The notes beneath the pieces are model-generated. The model did no database searches. It saw only the letters and a list, made by a program, of their open reading frames with translations, and was not told the origin of the DNA. A DNA stretch of 64,000 bases from Acidimicrobiia bacterium (GTDB taxonomy: Bacteria > Actinomycetota > Acidimicrobiia > Acidimicrobiales > AC-14), in contig JAHFUR010000010.1 in NCBI GenBank assembly GCA_023264995.1, forward strand, positions 55,754 to 119,753, in the 5' to 3' direction. This document shows, one piece after another, positions 51,720 through 59,267 of the stretch (position 1 is the first letter of the stretch; every line of letters begins with the position of its first letter). Position numbers and translations under genes: made by a program.

Positions 51720-54416
51720 CTACGTCTTGGCGTAGAACACGCGCTCGACGACGGCCCGGCACCGGCGGGTGGTGCGCCGGTACTGCTCGCGCAGGTCCTG
51801 GGGCCCGGTACCCAGGGACCGGGCCAGGCGCAGGAGGTGCTCCGGACGGCCGGGGAGGGCGTCGCCGGGTGTCCCCCGGACCAGGAAGAGCCGGTTCCGG
51901 GTGCGCTCGCAGAACCGGTAGGCCTCGGCCAGGGCGGCGTGGTCGCCGGGCGACAGGGCGCCGGCGGCCTCCAGGGAGGCCAGCGCGGCCATGGTGCCGG
52001 GCCCCCGGACGCCGTGCTGGAGCTGGAGGAGCTGGGCGCAGAACTCCACGTCGGACAGGCCGCCGCGTCCCAACTTGAGGTGGAACTGCGGGTCGTCGCC
52101 GGCGGGGAGCCGCTCGCGCTCGATGCGGGCCTTCATGCGCCGGATCTCCCGCACGTCGTCGTCGGGGAGGACGGGCCGCCACACGTGGGGCTCGACGATC
52201 TCGAGGAACCGCCAGGCCACGTCGGGGTCGCCGGCCACCGGCCGGGCCCGCACCAGCGCCTGGCGCTCCCAGGTCCGGGCCCAGCGGGCGTAGTACGCCC
52301 GGTACCCGTCGAGGCTGCGGGCCAGTGGCCCGTCCTTGCCCTCGGGCCGCAGGGCCAGGTCGACGGGGTAGATGCGGCTGGCGGGCGACCCGCCGGCCAG
52401 GAAGCGGACCAGGTTCTCGCCCAGCCGCTCGGCCACCTCGAAGTCGGCCGGCGAGGTGCCGTCGTAGACGAAGAGGAGGTCGAGGTCGCTGGCGTAGGAC
52501 AGCTCGGCCCCGCCGAAGCGGCCCATGGCGATCACCGCGAAGGGCAGCTCGGGCGCCAGGGCGTCGAGGGCGGCCTCGACGGACGACTCGGCCAGGGCGG
52601 TGAGCTGGCCGGCCGTGACGACGACCTGGTCCTGGCCGGTGGCCGTGGCCAGGTCGAGGACGTCGGCGGCGGCCACCCGGAGCTCCTCGCGGCGCTTGAA
52701 GCGCAGGAGGGCGAGCTGGCGGTCCTCGGTGTGCTCCCGCCAGGCCAGGGCGTTGGCGCTGCCGGCCCGGAGTCCGCCCGGGGGCCGCGGGCTCAGGCCG
52801 TCGGGATGGCCGAGAGAGGGGATCAGGTCGGGCTGGTGCTCGAAGGTGTCGGCGAAGAGCCGGCCGGTGCCCACCAACAGGCACAGGCGCCGGGCCGCCT
52901 CGGGGGACTCCCGGAAGGCCACGGCCAGCTCGGTGGTCTGCTGCTCGCCCGTGGTCAGGATGCGCAGGCCGAGCAGGCCGAGGTCGGGGTCGGGCGCCTC
53001 CGACAGCCATCCCAGCAAGAGGGGCAGCATCTGCTGCATCAGCCGGGACGACCGGGTGAGGCCGCGTGTCAGCTCCCGCAGGGCCTGGCGGGTGCGCTCG
53101 GCGTCGGTGAACCCGAAGGCGGCCAGCCGGGCGACGACGGCGGCCTCGGGCAGCGCCGGGGCGGGCGCCTCCTGGGTCAGCTGGTCGAGCAGAGGGCGGA
53201 AGAAGAGGTGCTCGTGGATGGCCCGCACAGTGGCCTGCTGGCGGGCCAGGTAGCCGGCCAGCAGGGTGCCGGCGCGGGCCTCGGCGGTGTCCCGGTACCC
53301 AATGACCCGGGCCAGGCGGTCGAGGGCCTCGCCCGAGGCGGGCAGGGTGTGGACCTGCTGCTCGGCCACCAGTTGGAGGCGGTGCTCGACCGCCCGTAGC
53401 AGGCGGTAGGCGTAGTCCAGCGACCGGGCGTCGCCGGCGTCGACATACCCGCCGGCGCCCAGCTCGGCGAGGGCGTCGAGGGTGGTCGGCGAGCGCAGGG
53501 CCGGGTCGAGCCGGCCGTGCACCAACTGCAGGAGCTGGACGGAGAACTCGATGTCGCGGATGCCACCCCGCCCCCGCTTCATCTCCCGGTCGCGGAGGCC
53601 CTTGCGGGCCAGCTCGGACTCGGCGCGGGCCTTCATGGCCCGCACGGCGCGCAGGTCGTCGGCGGCGAACGGGCGCCCCCACAGCCGGTGGTTGGCGGCC
53701 TCGGCGAACCCGGCGCCCACGCCGGCGTGGCCGGCGACGGGACGGGCCTTGAGCAGGGCCTGGAACTCCCACGTCTGGGCCCACCGGTCCCAGTAGGCCT
53801 CGTAGGACGCCAGCGAGCGCACGAGGGGGCCGTCCCGCCCCTCAGGCCGGAGGTCGACGTCGGTCCGGAAGCAGGTCCGGGCCACCTCCAGCACGGCCCG
53901 GGCGGCCCGGGCGTCGTCGTCGGCGTCGCGGGCGCCCGAGCTCACGAACATGATGTCGACGTCGCTCGAGTAGTTGAGCTCGGCGCCACCGAGCTTGCCC
54001 ATGCCGATCACGGCCAGCCCCTCGGCCGCCGGGCCGGCCGACGCCAGCGCGCCGGCGAGGACCTCGGTGGCCATCCGGGCCAGGGCGGCCCCGACCGCCG
54101 GCAGGTCGTCGAGGCCGAGCAGGTCACGGGCGGCGATGCGCAGCAGCTCCAGGCGCTTCCACCGCCGGAGGTCGTCGCCCGGTGCCAGCCCGGGCCGGCG
54201 GTCGAGGGCGGCGAGGACGTCGAGGGCGAGGGGCTCGGAGAGCACCAGCTCGGTCAGCGAGCGGCTGGCCGCGGTGACGGCCACGAACGCGGCCCGCAGG
54301 CCGGCGTCGTCCTCGATCCGGTCGACGAGGCCGGCCCCGCCGTCGGCCAGGCGCTCGACGGCCGTCCGCACCGCCGCCGGCGCTGCCGAACGCTCGATGG
54401 CGGCCTGCAGGGTCAC
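51720..54416 (-). CDS. glnE: Glutamine synthetase adenylyltransferase GlnE
   Basis: 898 residues with two nucleotidyltransferase modules: GMGKLGGAELNYSSDVDIMFV (about 138-160; de-adenylylating half) and AMGRFGGAELSYASDLDLLFVYDG (about 625-650; adenylylating half), each followed by a regulatory helical region (GRGGIRDIEFSVQLLQL; GRGGLSDVEFCAQLLQL). It adds or removes AMP at the GlnA Tyr402. No glnD or PII gene is in the window. GTG at 54416 gives the usual N-terminus; a longer frame would overlap nadE, which is divergent with a 30-bp gap. Confidence 0.95.
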   Translation of the reverse strand: MTLQAAIERSAAPAAVRTAVERLADGGAGLVDRIEDDAGLRAAFVAVTAASRSLTELVLSEPLALDVLAALDRRPGLAPGDDLRRWKRLELLRIAARDLLGLDDLPAVGAALARMATEVLAGALASAGPAAEGLAVIGMGKLGGAELNYSSDVDIMFVSSGARDADDDARAARAVLEVARTCFRTDVDLRPEGRDGPLVRSLASYEAYWDRWAQTWEFQALLKARPVAGHAGVGAGFAEAANHRLWGRPFAADDLRAVRAMKARAESELARKGLRDREMKRGRGGIRDIEFSVQLLQLVHGRLDPALRSPTTLDALAELGAGGYVDAGDARSLDYAYRLLRAVEHRLQLVAEQQVHTLPASGEALDRLARVIGYRDTAEARAGTLLAGYLARQQATVRAIHEHLFFRPLLDQLTQEAPAPALPEAAVVARLAAFGFTDAERTRQALRELTRGLTRSSRLMQQMLPLLLGWLSEAPDPDLGLLGLRILTTGEQQTTELAVAFRESPEAARRLCLLVGTGRLFADTFEHQPDLIPSLGHPDGLSPRPPGGLRAGSANALAWREHTEDRQLALLRFKRREELRVAAADVLDLATATGQDQVVVTAGQLTALAESSVEAALDALAPELPFAVIAMGRFGGAELSYASDLDLLFVYDGTSPADFEVAERLGENLVRFLAGGSPASRIYPVDLALRPEGKDGPLARSLDGYRAYYARWARTWERQALVRARPVAGDPDVAWRFLEIVEPHVWRPVLPDDDVREIRRMKARIERERLPAGDDPQFHLKLGRGGLSDVEFCAQLLQLQHGVRGPGTMAALASLEAAGALSPGDHAALAEAYRFCERTRNRLFLVRGTPGDALPGRPEHLLRLARSLGTGPQDLREQYRRTTRRCRAVVERVFYAKT

Positions 54417-54446
54417 GGCAAGAGTGTCCCTCGTTAGGCTTCCGAC

Positions 54447-56171
54447 GTGCCCCGTCTGCGCGTTGCCGCCTGCCAGGTCAACAGCGTGGTCGGTGACCTC
54501 GACGGCAACGTCCAGCGCATCCTCACCGCCCTCGAGGCCGCCGAGGGCGACGGCTGCGACATGGCCGTGTTCCCGGAGCTGGCCGTCACCGGGTACCCGC
54601 CCGAGGATCTGCTCCTCAAGCCGGCGTTCGTGGCCGACAACCGGGCGGCGCTGGCCAAGCTTGCCGCCCGCACCGGCCGGTGCGCGGCCGTCGTCGGCTT
54701 CGTCGACGCCGGCCGCGACCTGTACAACGCCGCCGCGGTGTGTGCCGGCGGCGAGGTCATGGGCGTCTACCGCAAGCGCATCCTGCCCAACTACTCGGTG
54801 TTCGACGAGCAGCGGTACTTCGCGTCCGGCGCCGGCGCGCCACAGCTCTTCGTGATCGGCGGGACCAGGGTCGGCGTCTCGATCTGCGAGGACTCCTGGG
54901 CGCCGGACGGGCCGATCGCCGAACAATCGGCCGGCGGGGCCGAGCTGATCGTCAACCTCAACGCCTCGCCGTACTACGCCGGCCGGCTGGCCGAGCGGGA
55001 ACGGATGCTGGCCACCCGGGCGGCCGACGCGTCCTGCGCCCTGGTCTACGTGAACCTGGTCGGCGGCCAGGACGAGCTGGTGTTCGACGGGGCGTCGCTC
55101 GTCCTCGACGCCGACGGGCGGATCCTGGCCCGGGCCCCGCAGTTCTGGGTGGGCACCCTCGTCACCGACATCGACATCCGGCCCGTGTTCCGCAAGCGCC
55201 TGCTCGACCCCCGGGGCCGGGCCACCGCCCCGGCCCTGCCCGAGGTCCTGGTGTCCGCCGAGCCCCGGGCCAACGAGCGGGCCACGCCGGCGCTGTTGGC
55301 CCCGCCGATGGCGCCGGCGGAGGAGGTCTACGCGGCGCTGGTGCTCGGCACCCGCGACTACGCCCACAAGAACGGGTTCAGCGACGCGGTCATCGGCCTT
55401 TCGGGGGGTGTCGACTCCTCCCTGGTGGCCGTGGTCGCCGCCGACGCCCTCGGGCCGAGCCACGTGCACGGCGTGTGCATGCCATCACGGTTCTCCAGCG
55501 CCGGCTCGCTGTCGGACGCCGCGCTCCTGGCCGAGGCGCTGGGCATCGACCTGCGCACCATCGCCATCGAGCCGGCCCACGTCGCCTACCTCGACATGCT
55601 GGCCCCGTCCTTCGCCGGCGTGGCCGAGGACCTGACCGAGGAGAACCTTCAGGCCCGGGTGCGGGGGACCACCCTGATGGCCCTCTCGAACAAGTTCGGC
55701 TGGCTGGTGCTGGCCACCGGGAACAAGAGCGAGATGGCCGCCGGCTTCTCCACCCTCTACGGCGACCTGGCCGGCGGGTTCGCAGTGATCAAGGACGTCT
55801 CCAAGCAGCTCGTCTACGAGCTGTGCCGGTACCGCAACGCCCGGGCCGTGGCCGACGGCCAGACCGCCCCCATCCCCCCCGACGTCCTCACCAAGCCCCC
55901 GTCGGCCGAGCTGCGGCCCGGGCAACGTGACGACCAGTCGCTGCCGCCGTACGAGGAGCTCGACCCTGTCCTGGAGGCCTACGTCGAGGGCGACGCCACC
56001 GCCGGCGACCTGGTGGCCGGCGGCTACGACCCGGACCTGGTGCGGCGGGTCGCCGCCCTGGTGGACCGGGCCGAGTACAAGCGCCGGCAGGCCCCGCCCG
56101 GCGTGCGGGTGACGCCCAAGGCCTTCGGCAAGGACCGGCGCCTCCCCATCACCAACCGCTATGTGGGGTAG
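54447..56171 (+). CDS. nadE: Glutamine-dependent NAD+ synthetase
   Basis: 574 residues. N-terminal nitrilase-type glutaminase (about 1-265) with Glu in VFPELAVTGYPPEDLL, Lys in YRKRILPNYSVFDEQRYF and Cys in SICEDSWAPDG. C-terminal ATP-pyrophosphatase (about 285-574) with GLSGGVDSSLV and TGNKSEMAAGFSTLYGDLAGG. It amidates nicotinate adenine dinucleotide using glutamine-derived ammonia. ATG 54447. Divergent from glnE, so both nitrogen-linked genes share the 30-bp gap. Confidence 0.96.
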   Translation: MPRLRVAACQVNSVVGDLDGNVQRILTALEAAEGDGCDMAVFPELAVTGYPPEDLLLKPAFVADNRAALAKLAARTGRCAAVVGFVDAGRDLYNAAAVCAGGEVMGVYRKRILPNYSVFDEQRYFASGAGAPQLFVIGGTRVGVSICEDSWAPDGPIAEQSAGGAELIVNLNASPYYAGRLAERERMLATRAADASCALVYVNLVGGQDELVFDGASLVLDADGRILARAPQFWVGTLVTDIDIRPVFRKRLLDPRGRATAPALPEVLVSAEPRANERATPALLAPPMAPAEEVYAALVLGTRDYAHKNGFSDAVIGLSGGVDSSLVAVVAADALGPSHVHGVCMPSRFSSAGSLSDAALLAEALGIDLRTIAIEPAHVAYLDMLAPSFAGVAEDLTEENLQARVRGTTLMALSNKFGWLVLATGNKSEMAAGFSTLYGDLAGGFAVIKDVSKQLVYELCRYRNARAVADGQTAPIPPDVLTKPPSAELRPGQRDDQSLPPYEELDPVLEAYVEGDATAGDLVAGGYDPDLVRRVAALVDRAEYKRRQAPPGVRVTPKAFGKDRRLPITNRYVG

Positions 56172-56372
56172 TAGAATGGGCCGACATGATCGGCGTGCCC
56201 GGGAGGGCTTGACCTGACCGGTACAGTAGGGAACTGACAGTCGACGCCACCTCACGGCTGTGCGGAATTTCCCGCGTCCCCAACGGCGTTGTCACTTTGC
56301 CGGTCCGCCAGCCGTCCATACCAGCAGGTGCTAGCCGGTGCTAGCAGAACCCCCAAGGAAGAAGCTTTCAAC

Positions 56373-57311
56373 GTGGCCAAAGAGCGTGTAGAGCGGGACG
56401 AGGAAGACCTTGTCCGGCTGTACCTCACGGACATCGGGCAGTACCCGCTGCTCACCAAGGACGACGAGGTGCGCCTGGCCAAGGCCATCGAGGCGGGCAA
56501 CGAGGCCCGCATCCACCTCGAGCGCGAAGGTACGAGCGTGCCCCAGGCCCGCCGGCGTGAGCTGCGCCGGGTCAACGCCGAAGGCGTGAGCGCCCAGCGC
56601 ACCTTCGTCCAGTCCAACCTGCGCCTGGTCGTGTCGATCGCCAAGAAGTACCAGGCCTCCGGCCTGCCCCTCCTCGACCTGATCCAGGAAGGCAACCTGG
56701 GCCTGATGCACGCCGTCGAGAAGTTCGACTGGCGCAAGGGCTTCAAGTTCTCCACCTACGCCACCTGGTGGATCCGCCAGGCCATCACCCGCGGCATCGC
56801 CAACACCGGCCGCACCATCCGCCTGCCCGTCCACGCCGGCGACACCCTGGCCCGCCTCCAGAAGGCCCGCGCCCGCCTGGAGCTCAAGTTGGGCCGGCCG
56901 GCCACCCTCTCCGAGCTCTCGGCCGAGGTCGAGATGCCCGAGGACAAGGTCACCGAGGCCCTGCGCTTCGCCGCCGAGCCCCTGTCGCTCTCCGAGCCCC
57001 TCCGTGAGGACGGCGACGCTGAGCTGGGCGACGTGGTGGAGGACCGCTCAGCCGAGTCGCCCTTCGAGGTGGCGGCCACCGCCCTGCTGCCCGACGAGAT
57101 CTCCAAGCTGCTCGGCCCGCTCGACGAGCGCGAGCGTGAGATCCTGCGCCTGCGCTTCGGCCTCGACCGGGGCGAGCCCCGCACCCTCGAGGAGGTCGGG
57201 GAGCACTTCAACCTGACCCGGGAGCGCATCCGCCAGATCGAGGCCCGGGCCATGTCCAAGCTGCGCCACCCCAGCTCCGACACCGGCGCTCGCGACCTGC
57301 TCGCCGTCTAA
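56373..57311 (+). CDS. Group 1/2 sigma-70 factor (SigA/SigB-like)
   Basis: 312 residues. Region 1.2 (DEEDLVRLYLTDIGQYPLLTKDDEVRLAKAIEAG), region 2 (about 95-165; FVQSNLRLVVSIAKKYQASGLPLLDLIQEGNLGLMHAVEKFDWRKGFKFSTYATWWIRQAITRGIA), region 3, and region 4 (about 245-305; LDEREREILRLRFGLDRGEPRTLEEVGEHFNLTRERIRQIEARAMSKLR). It lacks a long region 1.1, so it is a short housekeeping-type or group 2 sigma. GTG 56373 follows AAGGAAG. The 200 bp upstream are gene-free. Confidence 0.92.
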   Translation: MAKERVERDEEDLVRLYLTDIGQYPLLTKDDEVRLAKAIEAGNEARIHLEREGTSVPQARRRELRRVNAEGVSAQRTFVQSNLRLVVSIAKKYQASGLPLLDLIQEGNLGLMHAVEKFDWRKGFKFSTYATWWIRQAITRGIANTGRTIRLPVHAGDTLARLQKARARLELKLGRPATLSELSAEVEMPEDKVTEALRFAAEPLSLSEPLREDGDAELGDVVEDRSAESPFEVAATALLPDEISKLLGPLDEREREILRLRFGLDRGEPRTLEEVGEHFNLTRERIRQIEARAMSKLRHPSSDTGARDLLAV

Positions 57312-57410
57312 CCGGACCAGGCTGGGTACACTATGACCATGTGTGGACCTGAGCAGGGCACCGAACACAGCGGCTGACGCGCGGCCGGCTGCGTGCCGGT
57401 CAGCGTCCGC

Positions 57411-58973
57411 TCAGCCTCGCATCGTGACCCCGAGGCGGAGCTTGCCGTCCCGCGTCTGCGTGGTCACCCAGGTCCACATCGGCCGGCCGGCGTCGGTCCC
57501 CTCTTCCACCTCGCCATTGGGGGCGATCACGCCGGCCCGCGTCCCCGGGGGGAACACGATCCGGACCTCGAGCCGCTCGGCGTGGGGCATGTTGAACGCG
57601 GCGTAATCCTCGCCCCGGGCCCGGAGGTTGTCCCAGGTGCCGGGGCAGTTGTACTCATAGGTTGAGGTCCGGGTGCCCCCGCCGTCGAGCGGGGGCTGGA
57701 AGATCGAGATCACCGTCACTCTCCGTGGGTGCTCGTCCACGGGGAGCACGGTGAGGCCACACCCCTCGTCGGTCTCGTGGAGGAGCCCGATGGCGTCGAG
57801 GGTCAGCGGCCCGCCGTCCCCGTCGGTCACACCGAAGTTCTCCGTCCGCCACTGCATGCGCGACCCCACCGGCACCGTCGTCCGCACGGTCATGACGGCT
57901 CGGTCGTCCTCGCGCCGGGCGCCGACGGTGTAGGTGATCGTCCGCTCCTCCGAGTGCGGCACGTTCCCCTCGTCGCTGAGCTGGCGGAGGGCGTTGCGGT
58001 GCCGGGCCAGCGCCTCCATGCAGGTGGGCCCGGAGGTCCACGCCATCCGGGGCTGGGTCAGCCACCCCAGGACCTTGCCCTTCGTCGCCGCGAAGGCATC
58101 GTCGGCCAGGCCGGGCAACACCCGGTTGGCCCGGGCCACGTCGTCGAGCTCGATCCACTTCCGGAGTGTCGGGTCGACGCGGACCAGCTGGGACCGGTGG
58201 ACGCTCCGCTCGCACAGCATGCTCGTGAACCACGACTGCAGGCTGGCCGAGGTGTCGATCATGAGACGCGCCGTGCCGACGCTGAGGATCCGGAGCCGGC
58301 CGACGTCCTGGGGGACGTAGCCGTGCTGGATCCGTCCAGTGCCTAGAGCCAGGACGCGCAGCGACGCCGCCGGCCGGTTCAACCCATGGACGGCATGGTC
58401 GATGGCGACCCAGGACGGGTCGTTGGCCCAGAGGCCCCCGTCGACATAGCCCCGGTAGTCGGCCGCCACGCCGGCCTCGTCGACCCGGCCGACGGCGGGG
58501 GCGAAGTAGGTCGGGGCCGCGGTGCTGAAGAGCGCGGCGTCGACAACCCCCACACCCGGGTCATCCTGCGCCGTGAAGACCTTGCCCCGCAGGGTGTCGA
58601 GCACGCACGCGCACACGGCCACGTCGACGTCGAGCTCAGCCAGCGTGGGCGGGCGACCCAGGGCCGGGTCACCCAGGAGGTCCACGAGCAGCGCTTCCAG
58701 CACCGACGAGTCGTAGTGCGGCCCCCGCCGCACCCAGGTCAGGTGCCGGGGGCGGAACACCTCCCGGGCGTGCTGGCGGTAGAAGCCGACAACGTCGGCG
58801 GCGGGGACGCCGCAGGCCACGGCCAGGCCGACGAGGGCACCAGTGGAGGTGGCGGCGACGAGGTCGAACTGTTCGCGCACCGGCGTCCCGGTGGCCTCCT
58901 CGAGCCGGGCCAGGTAGCAGGCCTGGAAGATGCCGCGCGCCCCGCCACCGCTCAACGCCAGTACCCGGAACAT
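57411..58973 (-). CDS. Patatin-like phospholipase with extra C-terminal domain
   Basis: 520 residues. Patatin domain (about 1-320): oxyanion SGGGARG, nucleophile elbow AATSTGALVG (Ser about 44; usually GTSTG) and catalytic Asp in DGGLWANDP. From about 340 a beta-rich domain follows (ERTITYTVGARREDDRAVMTVRTTVPVG, TSTYEYNCPGTWDNLRARGEDYAAFNMPHAERLEVRIVFPPG) that I do not recognise. Patatins hydrolyse lipids; some are effectors in anti-phage CBASS, but no CD-NTase gene is nearby. ATG 58973. Confidence 0.85.
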   Translation of the reverse strand: MFRVLALSGGGARGIFQACYLARLEEATGTPVREQFDLVAATSTGALVGLAVACGVPAADVVGFYRQHAREVFRPRHLTWVRRGPHYDSSVLEALLVDLLGDPALGRPPTLAELDVDVAVCACVLDTLRGKVFTAQDDPGVGVVDAALFSTAAPTYFAPAVGRVDEAGVAADYRGYVDGGLWANDPSWVAIDHAVHGLNRPAASLRVLALGTGRIQHGYVPQDVGRLRILSVGTARLMIDTSASLQSWFTSMLCERSVHRSQLVRVDPTLRKWIELDDVARANRVLPGLADDAFAATKGKVLGWLTQPRMAWTSGPTCMEALARHRNALRQLSDEGNVPHSEERTITYTVGARREDDRAVMTVRTTVPVGSRMQWRTENFGVTDGDGGPLTLDAIGLLHETDEGCGLTVLPVDEHPRRVTVISIFQPPLDGGGTRTSTYEYNCPGTWDNLRARGEDYAAFNMPHAERLEVRIVFPPGTRAGVIAPNGEVEEGTDAGRPMWTWVTTQTRDGKLRLGVTMRG

Positions 58974-59033
58974 GGCCTCCGCTCTCCCTCGCCGGCCGCC
59001 GCTCCCGGGCAGCCTACGGCGGCCGTGCCTGCG

Positions 59034-59267
59034 CTAGCCGGCGAGGATGCTGAGCCCGATCACCAGGAACACCAGCCAGGCCACGATCCACAGGGCCATG
59101 AGGCCTCCGGCGCCCATGAGCGCGCCCCGGGGCAGGCTGTCGAGGAGCCCGCCCGGGCGTGACGACGGCCCGCCGTCGAGCCCGGGGAGCACGCCCATGC
59201 GGTCGAGGACGACGACCACGGCCACGGCCAGGACGAGCGCCGGCATCAGGATCAGCACGACGAGCAT
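59034..59267 (-). CDS. Small two-helix membrane protein
   Basis: 77 residues with two membrane helices (about 1-25; LVVLILMPALVLAVAVVVVLD, and about 52-75; ALMGAGGLMALWIVAWLVFLVIGLSILAG) joined by a Gly/Ser loop. ATG 59267 overlaps the PBP stop by one base (TGATG), so it is co-translated with the PBP and may be a partner of it. No known family recognised. Confidence 0.7.
   Translation of the reverse strand: MLVVLILMPALVLAVAVVVVLDRMGVLPGLDGGPSSRPGGLLDSLPRGALMGAGGLMALWIVAWLVFLVIGLSILAG

Noticed and set aside
56200..56240. TTGACC and TACAGT as a promoter for the sigma factor
   Set aside because: The two boxes are only 7 bp apart, which does not fit a sigma-70 promoter.
57411..58973. Patatin gene as part of a CBASS defence system
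   Set aside because: No CD-NTase or other CBASS gene is within the window around it.
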